Shown here piece by piece: positions 9,416 to 18,491 of a stretch of DNA of 64,000 nucleotides. A program made the position numbers and the translations under genes. The notes beneath the pieces are model-generated. The model was not told the origin of the DNA. It did not search any database and worked only from the letters and a program-made list of their open reading frames with translations. Source of the stretch: Zobellia roscoffensis (GTDB taxonomy: Bacteria > Bacteroidota > Bacteroidia > Flavobacteriales > Flavobacteriaceae); contig NZ_JADDXT010000002.1 in the NCBI RefSeq assembly GCF_015330165.1, forward strand, positions 2,292,504 to 2,356,503, written 5' to 3'. How positions within the stretch are numbered: the stretch's first letter is position 1; each line of letters begins with the position of its first letter.

Positions 9416-10987
9416 ATGAGATATACAAATTATATAGTGGCTATTTGCCTCCTGTTTTTGTCACTGCAGGCTTGTACCGACAACTTCGAGGAAATCAATA
9501 CGAACCCCAACGCCCAGGTAGTTGGCAGCAATGAAAGTTTATTGTTAGGAGCTGAAATAGCAGCTGCACGTGAGCTTCTTGATAATATTAATAGCTATAA
9601 TAAGGGAACTGCAAAATGGGTGCAGTATTATACAAATACTACCGCTCCTACGGATTTTATAGCTTCCAATCCTAGAGAAGATTTCAATGATTTTTGGGTG
9701 TATCAGAATTTAGTAACCCAGACTATTCCGTTATTGGAGCGAATATTAGATAATACTGAGGAAACCCCTCAACCCAACTATAGAGCGGTAGCATTGGTGT
9801 TAAAGGGGTGGATATATGGCAATATGACTGAATTATGGGGACCTATTCCGTTTTCGGATGCTCAGTTTGGAGAAGTTTCTGAAGAAGAACAATATAACAA
9901 GCCGAAATTTGATACCCAAGAGGAAATTTTAAAAGAGGTGCTCAATATTTTGGAAGAAGCAAATAACACTTTTGATTTATCCGGAGATCCTGGTGTAGCC
10001 ATGAACCCTGAAAGTGATGCCTATGCAGGTGGAGATATAATGAAATGGAAAAAATTTGCTAATTCCTTACAAGTGCGCCTATTAATGAGAATTTCTGATG
10101 CAGATGCAGGCTTTGCCAAAACTAAACTTGAGACAATTTTTGGTAACCCCGCTACTTATCCAATTTTGGAGAGTAATGATGATAATTTTGGTATGACTTG
10201 GGAAACAACAATTGGGTCATATTCAGATCCCTTTGCACAGTATATAGAAAGTAATACAAATTCACCAATCGCAATTACAGGCTTTGTAAACACACTTGGG
10301 GACTTAAGTGATCCTAGAATGAAGGCTCTTATTGCTCCGGCTTCTGGCTATTCAGAAGGGGATACTTATGTAGGTCTTCCTCCAGCTTTCGATGAGGACA
10401 ATCCAAGTGGTTTTACTCGAATAGCATTAGATTCGGTAAGTCAACTATCCAATAAATTTACAGAAGCTCAACAGCGAAATATAATGACTTATTCGGAGTT
10501 GATGTTGATTAAAGCGGAAGCGGAAACAAAAAATATCAACACAGGGAGTACTGCGGCTGAGAATTATGAAAATGGAATTGTGGCTCATATGCAAGAACTT
10601 GATGTTGATCAATCAGACATAGATACGTACTTAGCGTCTCCTGAAATCACTTTTGATACTGGTAGGGCTTTAGAACAAATAATTACCCAACGTTATATTT
10701 CGCAGTTTGGGCAAAGTATCAATACGTTCTCAATGATTAGAAGAACAGGTATGCCAACATTGGATTTTTTCGATATCGGAATAAATAAAGAGAAGGGGTA
10801 TCCGGTCAGAGTAGGCTATCCTAGAGAAACAATGCAAAATTTCAACCAAGCAAATTTTGAAGCGGCTATTCAGGGTGTGGTAATAATCGATAATGTTTTT
10901 GGAGATAACTTGTGGTTTGCACAAAATGCCCCCGTAGTGCAAATGGTTCCAACTATTCAAAGTGGACCAGTTCTATATAGTTATTAG
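9416..10987 (+). CDS. SusD/RagB-type glycan-binding lipoprotein (SusD-like_2 branch)
   Basis: A 523-residue surface lipoprotein; the signal peptide ends in lipobox LQAC with Cys20 as the lipidated residue. The INTNPNA motif after the lipobox and the early helical TPR-like part (AVALVLKGWIYGNMTELWG) mark the SusD-like_2 subgroup, whose members usually pair with SusC. The C-terminal half contains the conserved motif around LMLIKAEAE. It would sit as the lid on the SusC barrel and present sugar chains for import. Spacing to SusC is 21 bp, so they are co-transcribed. Confidence 0.95.
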   Translation: MRYTNYIVAICLLFLSLQACTDNFEEINTNPNAQVVGSNESLLLGAEIAAARELLDNINSYNKGTAKWVQYYTNTTAPTDFIASNPREDFNDFWVYQNLVTQTIPLLERILDNTEETPQPNYRAVALVLKGWIYGNMTELWGPIPFSDAQFGEVSEEEQYNKPKFDTQEEILKEVLNILEEANNTFDLSGDPGVAMNPESDAYAGGDIMKWKKFANSLQVRLLMRISDADAGFAKTKLETIFGNPATYPILESNDDNFGMTWETTIGSYSDPFAQYIESNTNSPIAITGFVNTLGDLSDPRMKALIAPASGYSEGDTYVGLPPAFDEDNPSGFTRIALDSVSQLSNKFTEAQQRNIMTYSELMLIKAEAETKNINTGSTAAENYENGIVAHMQELDVDQSDIDTYLASPEITFDTGRALEQIITQRYISQFGQSINTFSMIRRTGMPTLDFFDIGINKEKGYPVRVGYPRETMQNFNQANFEAAIQGVVIIDNVFGDNLWFAQNAPVVQMVPTIQSGPVLYSY

Positions 10988-11139
10988 TGTTAGTAGTTGA
11001 GTTAGTTGAAAAGGCTTGTCGTCAATTATTGAAATATTTTATATGTTTTAAATAAATCGATGAGCCTTAACTTTTAATCGCCCGTTGTTAGATGTGTTTT
11101 TTGTACAGTCTAACTTAATATTTTTTACATCTGTTGATT

Positions 11140-13383
11140 ATGTTAAAATTTTTGAAATTCGTAGTTCTTTTAATTGTTTGCCATGGTTATGGGCAAATTT
11201 CTCAAACCGATGCTGAAAAGTCCGCATATGGTATATTGAACCGACTTTTACCACAACATACCGCTTCATTCACTTTTACCGAAATAGCTGCTGACAATGG
11301 TAAAGATGTTTTTGAAATAGAAAATGGTAAAGATGAAAAAATTACTATTTCGGGAAATAGTGCAGTTGCTATGGCTTCTGGTTTAGAATGGTATCTTAAA
11401 AACTACTGCAACTCTCATATCTCTCTTAATTATAGTCAACTTAATCTGCCGGTCAAACTTCCCAAGGTGACTTCCAAAATAAGGAAGCAAACTACGTTTG
11501 ACCATCGCTATCTTTTCAATTATTGTACTTATGGATATACCATGCCATGGTGGGATTGGAACAGATGGGAGAAGATGATTGATTATATGGCTCTAAAGGG
11601 TGTCAACATGCCTTTGGCCATGATTGGTCAAGAAGCAGTTTGGCAGGAGGTTCTGATGGATTTTGGTATGTCCCAAAAACAGATAGATGATTTTTTTGTA
11701 GGGCCGGCACATCTTCCCTGGGGCTGGATGGGGAATATAGACGGCATGGGTGGTCCATTGCCCCAAAACTGGATTTCACAAAGAAAAGAACTGCAGATAA
11801 AAATACTGGAACGAATGCGGTCATTAGGAATGAAACCGGTACAGCAAGCATTTACCGGTCACGTTCCCCAAGCACTAAAAGGACTTTACCCTGATGCTAA
11901 CATTTTTCAAATAGAAGATTGGGCAGGGGTAGAAGGAACTTATTTTCTTGACCCTACTGATGAGCTTTTCCAAAAAATAGGAACAGCATTTATAAAGAAA
12001 CAGACGGAATTCTATGGAACAGACCATTTGTACGATGCTGATTGTTTTATTGAAGTTGATCCACCATCAAAAGATCCGGCTTTTTTAAAGCAGGTTAGCG
12101 AAAATGTTTATAAATCTATGGCCATAGCAGACCCTAAAGCTACATGGGTACTTCAAGGATGGTTTTTCTTTTTCAAAAAAGATTTCTGGACAAAGGAAAG
12201 AGGCCGGGCATTTTTAAACGGTATCCCCAAAAACAAGGCTATTGTACTTGATCTTTATGGTGAAAAGAATCCCACATGGAATAAAACCGATGCCTTTTAT
12301 GGTCAGCCATGGATATGGAATGTAATCTGTAACGAAGATCAGAAGGTAAACATGAGTGGTAATCTTGAGGAAATGCAAAGACAGTTTCAAGATGCTTATT
12401 CATCAGAAATAAATAACAATCTAAAAGGGATAGGAGTGATTCCGGAAGGTTTGGGCTATAATCCCATAATTCAAGATTTTATTTTTGAAAAAGCTTGGGA
12501 TAGCTCACCTGTTAATGTGCCGCAATGGGTAGAAAACTATGCTTCGGTCCGGTACGGAACTAAAAATGAAAATGTATCCAAAGCTTGGCAGCTTCTGGAG
12601 AAAACGGTTTATGGTAGAACAAGGACCATGTGGTCTCCACTCATTACCACACCAAGGTTAATGATTTTTGAAGAAGGCAGTAAAGAGGATATTAGACACG
12701 TAAGAAAAGATTTTAAGATAACAAAGGCCGATCCTTTTGCGTGGGATTTTGATGTGTATCAATTAGCTGAAGCTGCAGAATTACTACTTGGTGCAGCTGA
12801 TGAACTAAAAGATGTAGACACTTACAACTTTGACCTTACAAACGTCTATAGAGAGTTGCTGTTTGGATTAACACATCAAAAAATTAACAATCTGAGTGTA
12901 GCGTATCAAGAAAAGGACAAGAAGGCTTTTCAAAGAAGCTCTATAGCGCTTTTAAAATTACTAGATGACCTTGAGGCAATTACAGGAACCAATGAGAATT
13001 TCTTGTTGGGTAAATGGTTGAGCGATGCAAGAAGTTGGGGCAAAACTAAAGAGGAGAAAGATTATTACGAATGGAATGCTAGAACTATCGTTACCATTTG
13101 GCAACCCTATCCTGAAGGGGGACTCAGAGATTATGCTGGTAAACAGTGGAACGGTCTGTTTAGTGGGTATTATAAGCCAAGATGGCAACTCTTTGTAAAC
13201 CACCTAAAGAAATCCTTAGAAAAGGGGACCGCATTTGATGCTAAAGCATATGATTATGAAGTCCGTGATATGGATTATAAATGGACACGCGCGAAACAAA
13301 AATACCCGGATTCTCCAACTGGTAATACTATTGAGGTAGCACATAGAATTCGTACGCAGTATACACAACTATTCAAACACTAA
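11140..13383 (+). CDS. Alpha-N-acetylglucosaminidase, GH89 (NAGLU family)
   Basis: A 747-residue exported enzyme of the family that removes terminal alpha-linked GlcNAc (heparan sulfate, or alpha-GlcNAc-capped mucin-type glycans). ATG 11140 is preferred to the TTG at 11134 because it begins a good signal peptide (LKFLKFVVLLIVCHGYGQ). NAGLU landmarks are clear: MPWWDWNRWEKMIDYMALKG, GHVPQALKGLYPDA, and both catalytic carboxylates in register, Glu305 in CFIEVDPPS and Glu436 in GVIPEGLG. They are 131 residues apart, about as in the human enzyme. All three family domains appear present. The 152-bp gap after SusD may hold an internal promoter or processing site. Confidence 0.95.
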   Translation: MLKFLKFVVLLIVCHGYGQISQTDAEKSAYGILNRLLPQHTASFTFTEIAADNGKDVFEIENGKDEKITISGNSAVAMASGLEWYLKNYCNSHISLNYSQLNLPVKLPKVTSKIRKQTTFDHRYLFNYCTYGYTMPWWDWNRWEKMIDYMALKGVNMPLAMIGQEAVWQEVLMDFGMSQKQIDDFFVGPAHLPWGWMGNIDGMGGPLPQNWISQRKELQIKILERMRSLGMKPVQQAFTGHVPQALKGLYPDANIFQIEDWAGVEGTYFLDPTDELFQKIGTAFIKKQTEFYGTDHLYDADCFIEVDPPSKDPAFLKQVSENVYKSMAIADPKATWVLQGWFFFFKKDFWTKERGRAFLNGIPKNKAIVLDLYGEKNPTWNKTDAFYGQPWIWNVICNEDQKVNMSGNLEEMQRQFQDAYSSEINNNLKGIGVIPEGLGYNPIIQDFIFEKAWDSSPVNVPQWVENYASVRYGTKNENVSKAWQLLEKTVYGRTRTMWSPLITTPRLMIFEEGSKEDIRHVRKDFKITKADPFAWDFDVYQLAEAAELLLGAADELKDVDTYNFDLTNVYRELLFGLTHQKINNLSVAYQEKDKKAFQRSSIALLKLLDDLEAITGTNENFLLGKWLSDARSWGKTKEEKDYYEWNARTIVTIWQPYPEGGLRDYAGKQWNGLFSGYYKPRWQLFVNHLKKSLEKGTAFDAKAYDYEVRDMDYKWTRAKQKYPDSPTGNTIEVAHRIRTQYTQLFKH

Positions 13384-13389
13384 ATAACC

Positions 13390-15690
13390 ATGATATATAA
13401 AAAAATGACTTGCCTAAAATTTTTATTTCTGTTGTTGAGTACATGTTTTATAAATGCCCAGAGCCCAGTGCAAGTAGATAAGAATTTGGGTCTAATACCT
13501 ACACCACACCAGTTGATTCAAAAGAAGGGCCATTTCCAACTTTCAGGTGCTATAACCGTAGGTGTAAACCAAACTGAACTAGAGCCCATAGCAAAGATTT
13601 TGATTAATTATTTGAATCGTATAGCTAAGGTTGATTTAGATTTTGTGGATGCAAAAGAAAAACGAGCTAAAATTCAATTGAAAATTAATAAAGACCTTAA
13701 GCCCAATTCCCATTCTGTAAAGGTTGGTAAAATAATTGAGCTAGAGGGGCAATCTTATGAGGCCGTTGCCAATGCAGTTGCGAGCTTAGTGCAATTGGTG
13801 AAAAATTCTGAAAAGGGGAGTAGTATACCGCATGTTACCATTACTGATAGCCCAAAATCAGATTTCAGGTCGGTAATGTTGGACCTTGCCCGTTTTTGGC
13901 ATCCTACTGAGACAATCAAGGAAACCATAGATTTATTATGGTTGTATAAGATTAAATACTTGAGCCTTCATCTATCGGATAATAAACGTTTTACATTTCC
14001 ATTGGAGAATTATCCAAAAGTAAATAAGACTCATTTTGATGGGAGCCGTGAGTTTTATACTAAAGATGAACTAAAAGATCTGGTAGACTACGCAAAAAAA
14101 AGAGGCGTAACTATAATTCCTGAAATAGAAGTACCTGGGCATTCGGGAGTTTTATGGAGTACATATCCTGAAATTTTTGGTAGTGTCGATGATAAAACCA
14201 GTGAGGCCAAGCCTCTCTATGTGGTCAATATGGCCAAAGAGTCTACTTATTCGGCATTAAATGAAATCATAAGTGAGGTTGCGGAAGTATTCTATAACAG
14301 CCCTTACCTGCATGTAGGAGGAGATGAGGTCTATTTAGAGAATCTTAAAAAAGTACCGGAGTATCAGGAGTACACATCTAAACACAATTTACAAGAGGCG
14401 GCTAAAGGTGATGCAAATGAACTCTTTTGTCATTTTATAAATAGAATGAACAGCATGGTGAAGGCCCAAGGAAAGAAGACTATTATATGGGAAGGTTTTC
14501 ATGGAACCGGATCCAAAAACCTAACTGTAGATAAAGATATTACGGTAATCGTATGGAACACTACCTACAACCACCCACAGAATTTGTTGGATAACGGATA
14601 TCACATAGTCAATTCAACCTGGATGCCATGGTATATGGTGGGTGCAATGAATTTTGCCCCTACCCAAAAACAAGCATATAGTTGGAAGCCCACGCAATGG
14701 TCTCATTGGCAAGATTCAATTGAGGATATAGAAGTAAATAGCGATAAGGGCATTCTGGGTGGTCAAATTTCTTTTTGGGAGCAAAATCACTTTAAAGTAA
14801 TACCCGTTTTGAGAAAAAGGGTGCCGATTCTTGCTGCTCATTTGTGGAGCGGTGGCATAGAGGCTACCTACGATGAATTCTCTAATACTCTTGATAGTTC
14901 AGACAAATTGTACGGTAAACTTTTTCGACCGATAACTTTTAATGTTCAGGGGTTGCTAAACGAAGCAGATCAACGTTTTAAGGAAAAACTAGTCATAGAA
15001 ATTAATTCTAAGAAAGATGTTGAATACAAATGGAGTTTTTCAAATTCTTGGAATTTACCAAATATGGGAGAAGCAAAAACGTATGAAACCCCTATTGAAA
15101 TTGAAAGGTCAGGTATTCTTACAGTTCAGGCCTTCTCGGCAGGAGTGCCAATAGGCCATCCGATACAGGAATATTATGAAAAAGTTATTCCGGCATATTC
15201 GTATAAATTATACGGTCCCCTGCCTAAAAAAACATGGAGTAGTGTGCCAAATCTATCAAGCTTTAAACAAATTAGAGAAGGGGTGTCCGGGTTTATGTCT
15301 AATGAACGCCTAGATAAAATTAATGGGGAACTGTTTGCCAAAGTAGAAAGAGATGGTCACATTGATACTAGGTTTTATGGAGTTTACAACCCTTATATAG
15401 TTGAACTAAAAGGGAATTTGTCATTGCCCGAAAGTACTACCTATACTTTTAGACTGACCACGGATGACGGATTAGCAAATATTTATATAGATGGAAAACA
15501 AATTGCTAAAGGAACGGAATTAAAAAAAGTATCAGAAGATTTCACCGTAAATCTTTCTAAAGGGGAACATACATTAAGATTAGAATATTTCTATAGCAAA
15601 ATTCAGAATCAGTTGAACCTAAAGTATAAAACCGATAAAATGGACGGTTTTCTACCATTTGAAAGACTAGTAACACCTTTAAAAAATTAA
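13390..15690 (+). CDS. Beta-N-acetylhexosaminidase GH20 with C-terminal PA14 domain
   Basis: A 766-residue exported hexosaminidase. Signal peptide to about residue 24 (FINAQ), GH20b domain (about 30-150), GH20 TIM barrel (about 155-500) with the catalytic pair Asp312-Glu313 in HVGGDEV and the early barrel motif DLARFWHP, a linking chitobiase-type C domain (about 545-600), and a PA14 carbohydrate-binding domain at the end (about 655-762, TTDDGLANIYIDG). GH20 enzymes release terminal beta-GlcNAc or beta-GalNAc by substrate-assisted catalysis. It begins 6 bp after the GH89 gene and ends 1 bp before the sulfatase, so the three form a tight transcription unit acting on HexNAc-containing chains. 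Confidence 0.95.
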   Translation: MIYKKMTCLKFLFLLLSTCFINAQSPVQVDKNLGLIPTPHQLIQKKGHFQLSGAITVGVNQTELEPIAKILINYLNRIAKVDLDFVDAKEKRAKIQLKINKDLKPNSHSVKVGKIIELEGQSYEAVANAVASLVQLVKNSEKGSSIPHVTITDSPKSDFRSVMLDLARFWHPTETIKETIDLLWLYKIKYLSLHLSDNKRFTFPLENYPKVNKTHFDGSREFYTKDELKDLVDYAKKRGVTIIPEIEVPGHSGVLWSTYPEIFGSVDDKTSEAKPLYVVNMAKESTYSALNEIISEVAEVFYNSPYLHVGGDEVYLENLKKVPEYQEYTSKHNLQEAAKGDANELFCHFINRMNSMVKAQGKKTIIWEGFHGTGSKNLTVDKDITVIVWNTTYNHPQNLLDNGYHIVNSTWMPWYMVGAMNFAPTQKQAYSWKPTQWSHWQDSIEDIEVNSDKGILGGQISFWEQNHFKVIPVLRKRVPILAAHLWSGGIEATYDEFSNTLDSSDKLYGKLFRPITFNVQGLLNEADQRFKEKLVIEINSKKDVEYKWSFSNSWNLPNMGEAKTYETPIEIERSGILTVQAFSAGVPIGHPIQEYYEKVIPAYSYKLYGPLPKKTWSSVPNLSSFKQIREGVSGFMSNERLDKINGELFAKVERDGHIDTRFYGVYNPYIVELKGNLSLPESTTYTFRLTTDDGLANIYIDGKQIAKGTELKKVSEDFTVNLSKGEHTLRLEYFYSKIQNQLNLKYKTDKMDGFLPFERLVTPLKN

Positions 15691-15691
15691 T

Positions 15692-17092
15692 TTGAAAAAA
15701 AGATCTGTTTTATATCTCGGCCTTTTAATAAGTTTTTGTTTTTGTAAAGAGAACACTTCCAAAAATGAACCGGTAAAGGGGAGCAAGCCAAATATAGTTT
15801 TTATTCTTGCTGACGATCTCGGATATGGTGATTTAGGTTGTTACGGACAAGAAACGATCAAGACACCAAATATCGACCGTCTAGCGCAGGAAGGTCTTCT
15901 CTTCACTCAACATTATGCGGGTGCTACGGTATGTGCTCCTTCAAGAAATAGTCTTATGACGGGGCAACATATGGGTAATACAACCATAAAATCCATTGAA
16001 AAACCCATAAAGGATAGTGATGTTACGGTGGCCGAATTATTAAAAGACTCTGGTTACCGAACTGGTGTAATCGGGAAATGGGGGCTTGGTAATGTAGGCA
16101 CTTCTGGCTATGCGAATGCACAGGGTTTTGATTATTCATTTGGTTATTATGATCAAATAAGAGCACATAATTATTACCCGGATTACTTAATGGAAAATGG
16201 GCAGAGGTACCCTCTTAAAAATGAGGTTGTCTATGTTTCGGATAGTACAAATTATGCTGTGGGTATAGGTAGCGCGGCAGTAAAAAAAGAAGAATATTCA
16301 AATGATCTGTTTACGGAAAAGGCAATAGATTTTATTGAAGCCGATAGGAAAGACCCCTTCTTCTTATATCTAGCTTATACCATACCACATGCTAATAACG
16401 AGAGTTTTCTTCTTAATGAACATGGTATGGAAGTACCTGATTTTGGGATTTATGAAAATGAAGATTGGCCTTCCCCAAAAAAATCTGGTGCCGCCATGAT
16501 TTCTAGGTTGGATTCTTATGTAGGACGACTAATGAATTTGCTAAAAGAAAAGAATCGAGATAAAAACACCATAGTGATTTTTACATCGGACAATGGTCCA
16601 CATCAAGAAGGAGGCTGGCGATTGGATTATTTTAACAGCAACGGACAGTTAAGGGGGATGAAGAGAGATTTGTATGAAGGCGGAATAAGAGTTCCATTTA
16701 TTGCTAGGTGGCCGGGAAAAATAAATCCAGGTCTTACCGATCAAGTAACAACTTTTTGGGATTTTTTACCTACTGCATGTGATCTGGCAGGTGCGACAAA
16801 ACCAAAATCAACAGATGGAATTTCATATTTGCCCACCCTTTTGGGACGTAAGGATAAACAATTACAACACCCTTTTTTGTATTGGGAATTTAAAACCAAT
16901 ATCGCTCGATATGCAATTAGAGCGGGTAATCATAAACTGGTGAAAATAGATTATCCTAAAAACGATAGTACCAGTATAGAATTGTTTGATTTAGGATTGG
17001 ATACAGAGGAAAAAAATAACTTGGCAAATAAAATGCCTAAAAAGGTAGAGGAATTAACTGCTGTTTTAGAAAATATAAAAAATGGGTCATAG
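15692..17092 (+). CDS. Arylsulfatase A-type sulfatase (S1 family), probable lipoprotein
   Basis: A 466-residue sulfatase. It starts with TTG one base after the GH20 stop; no ATG is available before the conserved PNIVFILADDLGYGDLG metal-binding motif. The N-terminal hydrophobic stretch ends in Cys residues (FCFCKEN), suggesting lipidation at Cys18. The formylglycine signature CAPSRNSLMTG has Cys81 as the residue to be matured. Later conserved parts include GKWGLG, FTSDNGPH and LYEGGIRVP. S1 sulfatases remove sulfate from sugars; placed beside GH89 and GH20 it probably desulfates a HexNAc or neighbouring residue so that the exo-glycosidases can proceed. Sulfatase subfamily is not determined. 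Confidence 0.94.
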   Translation: MKKRSVLYLGLLISFCFCKENTSKNEPVKGSKPNIVFILADDLGYGDLGCYGQETIKTPNIDRLAQEGLLFTQHYAGATVCAPSRNSLMTGQHMGNTTIKSIEKPIKDSDVTVAELLKDSGYRTGVIGKWGLGNVGTSGYANAQGFDYSFGYYDQIRAHNYYPDYLMENGQRYPLKNEVVYVSDSTNYAVGIGSAAVKKEEYSNDLFTEKAIDFIEADRKDPFFLYLAYTIPHANNESFLLNEHGMEVPDFGIYENEDWPSPKKSGAAMISRLDSYVGRLMNLLKEKNRDKNTIVIFTSDNGPHQEGGWRLDYFNSNGQLRGMKRDLYEGGIRVPFIARWPGKINPGLTDQVTTFWDFLPTACDLAGATKPKSTDGISYLPTLLGRKDKQLQHPFLYWEFKTNIARYAIRAGNHKLVKIDYPKNDSTSIELFDLGLDTEEKNNLANKMPKKVEELTAVLENIKNGS

Positions 17093-17149
17093 GGGAAGAT
17101 AACTTTGACCTTTTAGAGCTGTTCTTTTAAATCTCCAACAATAAAATAT

Positions 17150-18478
17150 ATGAATAAATACAAGTGTTTACTGCTATGTAGCTTTATCTGTTTAATCTTT
17201 GTTAGATGTCGCAACAATTCTGGGCAACAGCAAGCTAAAAATCCTGACTTTGCACATGTGGAAACAACAAATAAAGTTGAGCTTCAAGAAGCCTATGGAA
17301 TGCTTAAAAAGGAATTTGAGCATTTAAGTACTAAAGTTGTGCAACCGGCTGAAGGATACCTTGAGTATCCGTATTTAATTCCTGCAGGATTTTATAAACA
17401 AATGTGGGATTGGGACGGTTTTTTTATGGGGAACTATTTTGTTAGCAAAGGTGAGCCTCAATATCTAAAGTATTGGGCTCTTAACTTGATTAAAGGAATA
17501 GATGACGAAGGATATGTCTCGGGGTGTGCTACTACTAAAGGTCCTAGACCTATTTTTGGAAAGTTTGCCATGAAACCATTTTTGTCGCAAGGAGTATACC
17601 TTGCTTCAAAAGGATTAAACGATTTTGAGTGGGTGAAGCCCTATTATGACCAAATCGAAAGGGTAATAAAGTATCGAGAAAGGACACAACAGGATAGTAT
17701 AACAGGTCTGTTCTTTTGGGATATTGCCATGCAAAGTGGAGCGGATAATAATCCTGCGCTTAACTATTTTGTGGAGGATAAACGTTCTTTTTTAGCTCCA
17801 GATGTAAGTGCCTGGCAGTACAAAGAATATTTGGCTCAATCCAGTCTAGCACAAAAACTGGGAAAAACTGATGATGCCGTGTATTATCAAGAAAAAGCAC
17901 GGATGCTGAAAAAGGCTATTAATGATCACCTTTGGTCAGATGAAGACTCTATCTACTATACTGTTGATCGCGAAACGGGAATGTTTTATAAACGCGTTAC
18001 CTTCTCTTCGTTTCTTCCCTTAACGGCCAAAATTGCCCATCCTTCTAACGCAAAAAAGATGATTAATAAATATTTGCTCGCCGAAAATCATATGAAAGCC
18101 AAGTATGGTTTTCGCACATTATCGGCGTCGGACCCTGATTATAATAATAAGAATATAATTGTACCTTTTTCTAATTGGCAAGGTCCGGTATGGCCAATAG
18201 CAAACTACATTTATAGTATTGGACTTAAAAATTACGGATTTAATGAAGAAGTTGCTTGGGTAGGACAAACCGTATCAAATTTATTACTCAGCGATATTGG
18301 TAAATACAAAACAACCCATGAAAATTATCATGCGGATACCGGTGTTCCTCTAGCCCCAAGTGATGATCACGTAGATGAAAACGGCAACATTGTAGGCTTT
18401 ATTAGTTGGAATCTTTGTATAGAAAATGTTCTAGATGGAGTTGTGAACGATAATTGGATGTTACTTGAAATTGATTAA
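17150..18478 (+). CDS. Trehalase-like six-hairpin glycoside hydrolase (GH37/GH63-like)
   Basis: A 442-residue exported protein, possibly a lipoprotein (signal peptide ending at Cys20, though the preceding Arg is unusual for a lipobox). Motifs MWDWDGFFMG (about 83-92), SFLPLTA, and SNWQGPVWPIANY near the C-terminus are typical of the (alpha/alpha)6-barrel GH37/GH63 group, which includes trehalases, mannosylglycerate hydrolases and alpha-glucosidases. About the right size for a single catalytic domain. An exact TAnnTTTG word lies at 17100-17107, but without a matching TTG. The substrate within this locus is unknown; I infer a glycosidase that removes a non-HexNAc sugar. Confidence 0.8.
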   Translation: MNKYKCLLLCSFICLIFVRCRNNSGQQQAKNPDFAHVETTNKVELQEAYGMLKKEFEHLSTKVVQPAEGYLEYPYLIPAGFYKQMWDWDGFFMGNYFVSKGEPQYLKYWALNLIKGIDDEGYVSGCATTKGPRPIFGKFAMKPFLSQGVYLASKGLNDFEWVKPYYDQIERVIKYRERTQQDSITGLFFWDIAMQSGADNNPALNYFVEDKRSFLAPDVSAWQYKEYLAQSSLAQKLGKTDDAVYYQEKARMLKKAINDHLWSDEDSIYYTVDRETGMFYKRVTFSSFLPLTAKIAHPSNAKKMINKYLLAENHMKAKYGFRTLSASDPDYNNKNIIVPFSNWQGPVWPIANYIYSIGLKNYGFNEEVAWVGQTVSNLLLSDIGKYKTTHENYHADTGVPLAPSDDHVDENGNIVGFISWNLCIENVLDGVVNDNWMLLEID

Positions 18479-18491
18479 AAGATAAAGAGAA

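Noticed and set aside
11134..11139. TTG 11134 as start of the GH89 gene
   Set aside because: ATG two codons later gives the same signal peptide with a standard start.
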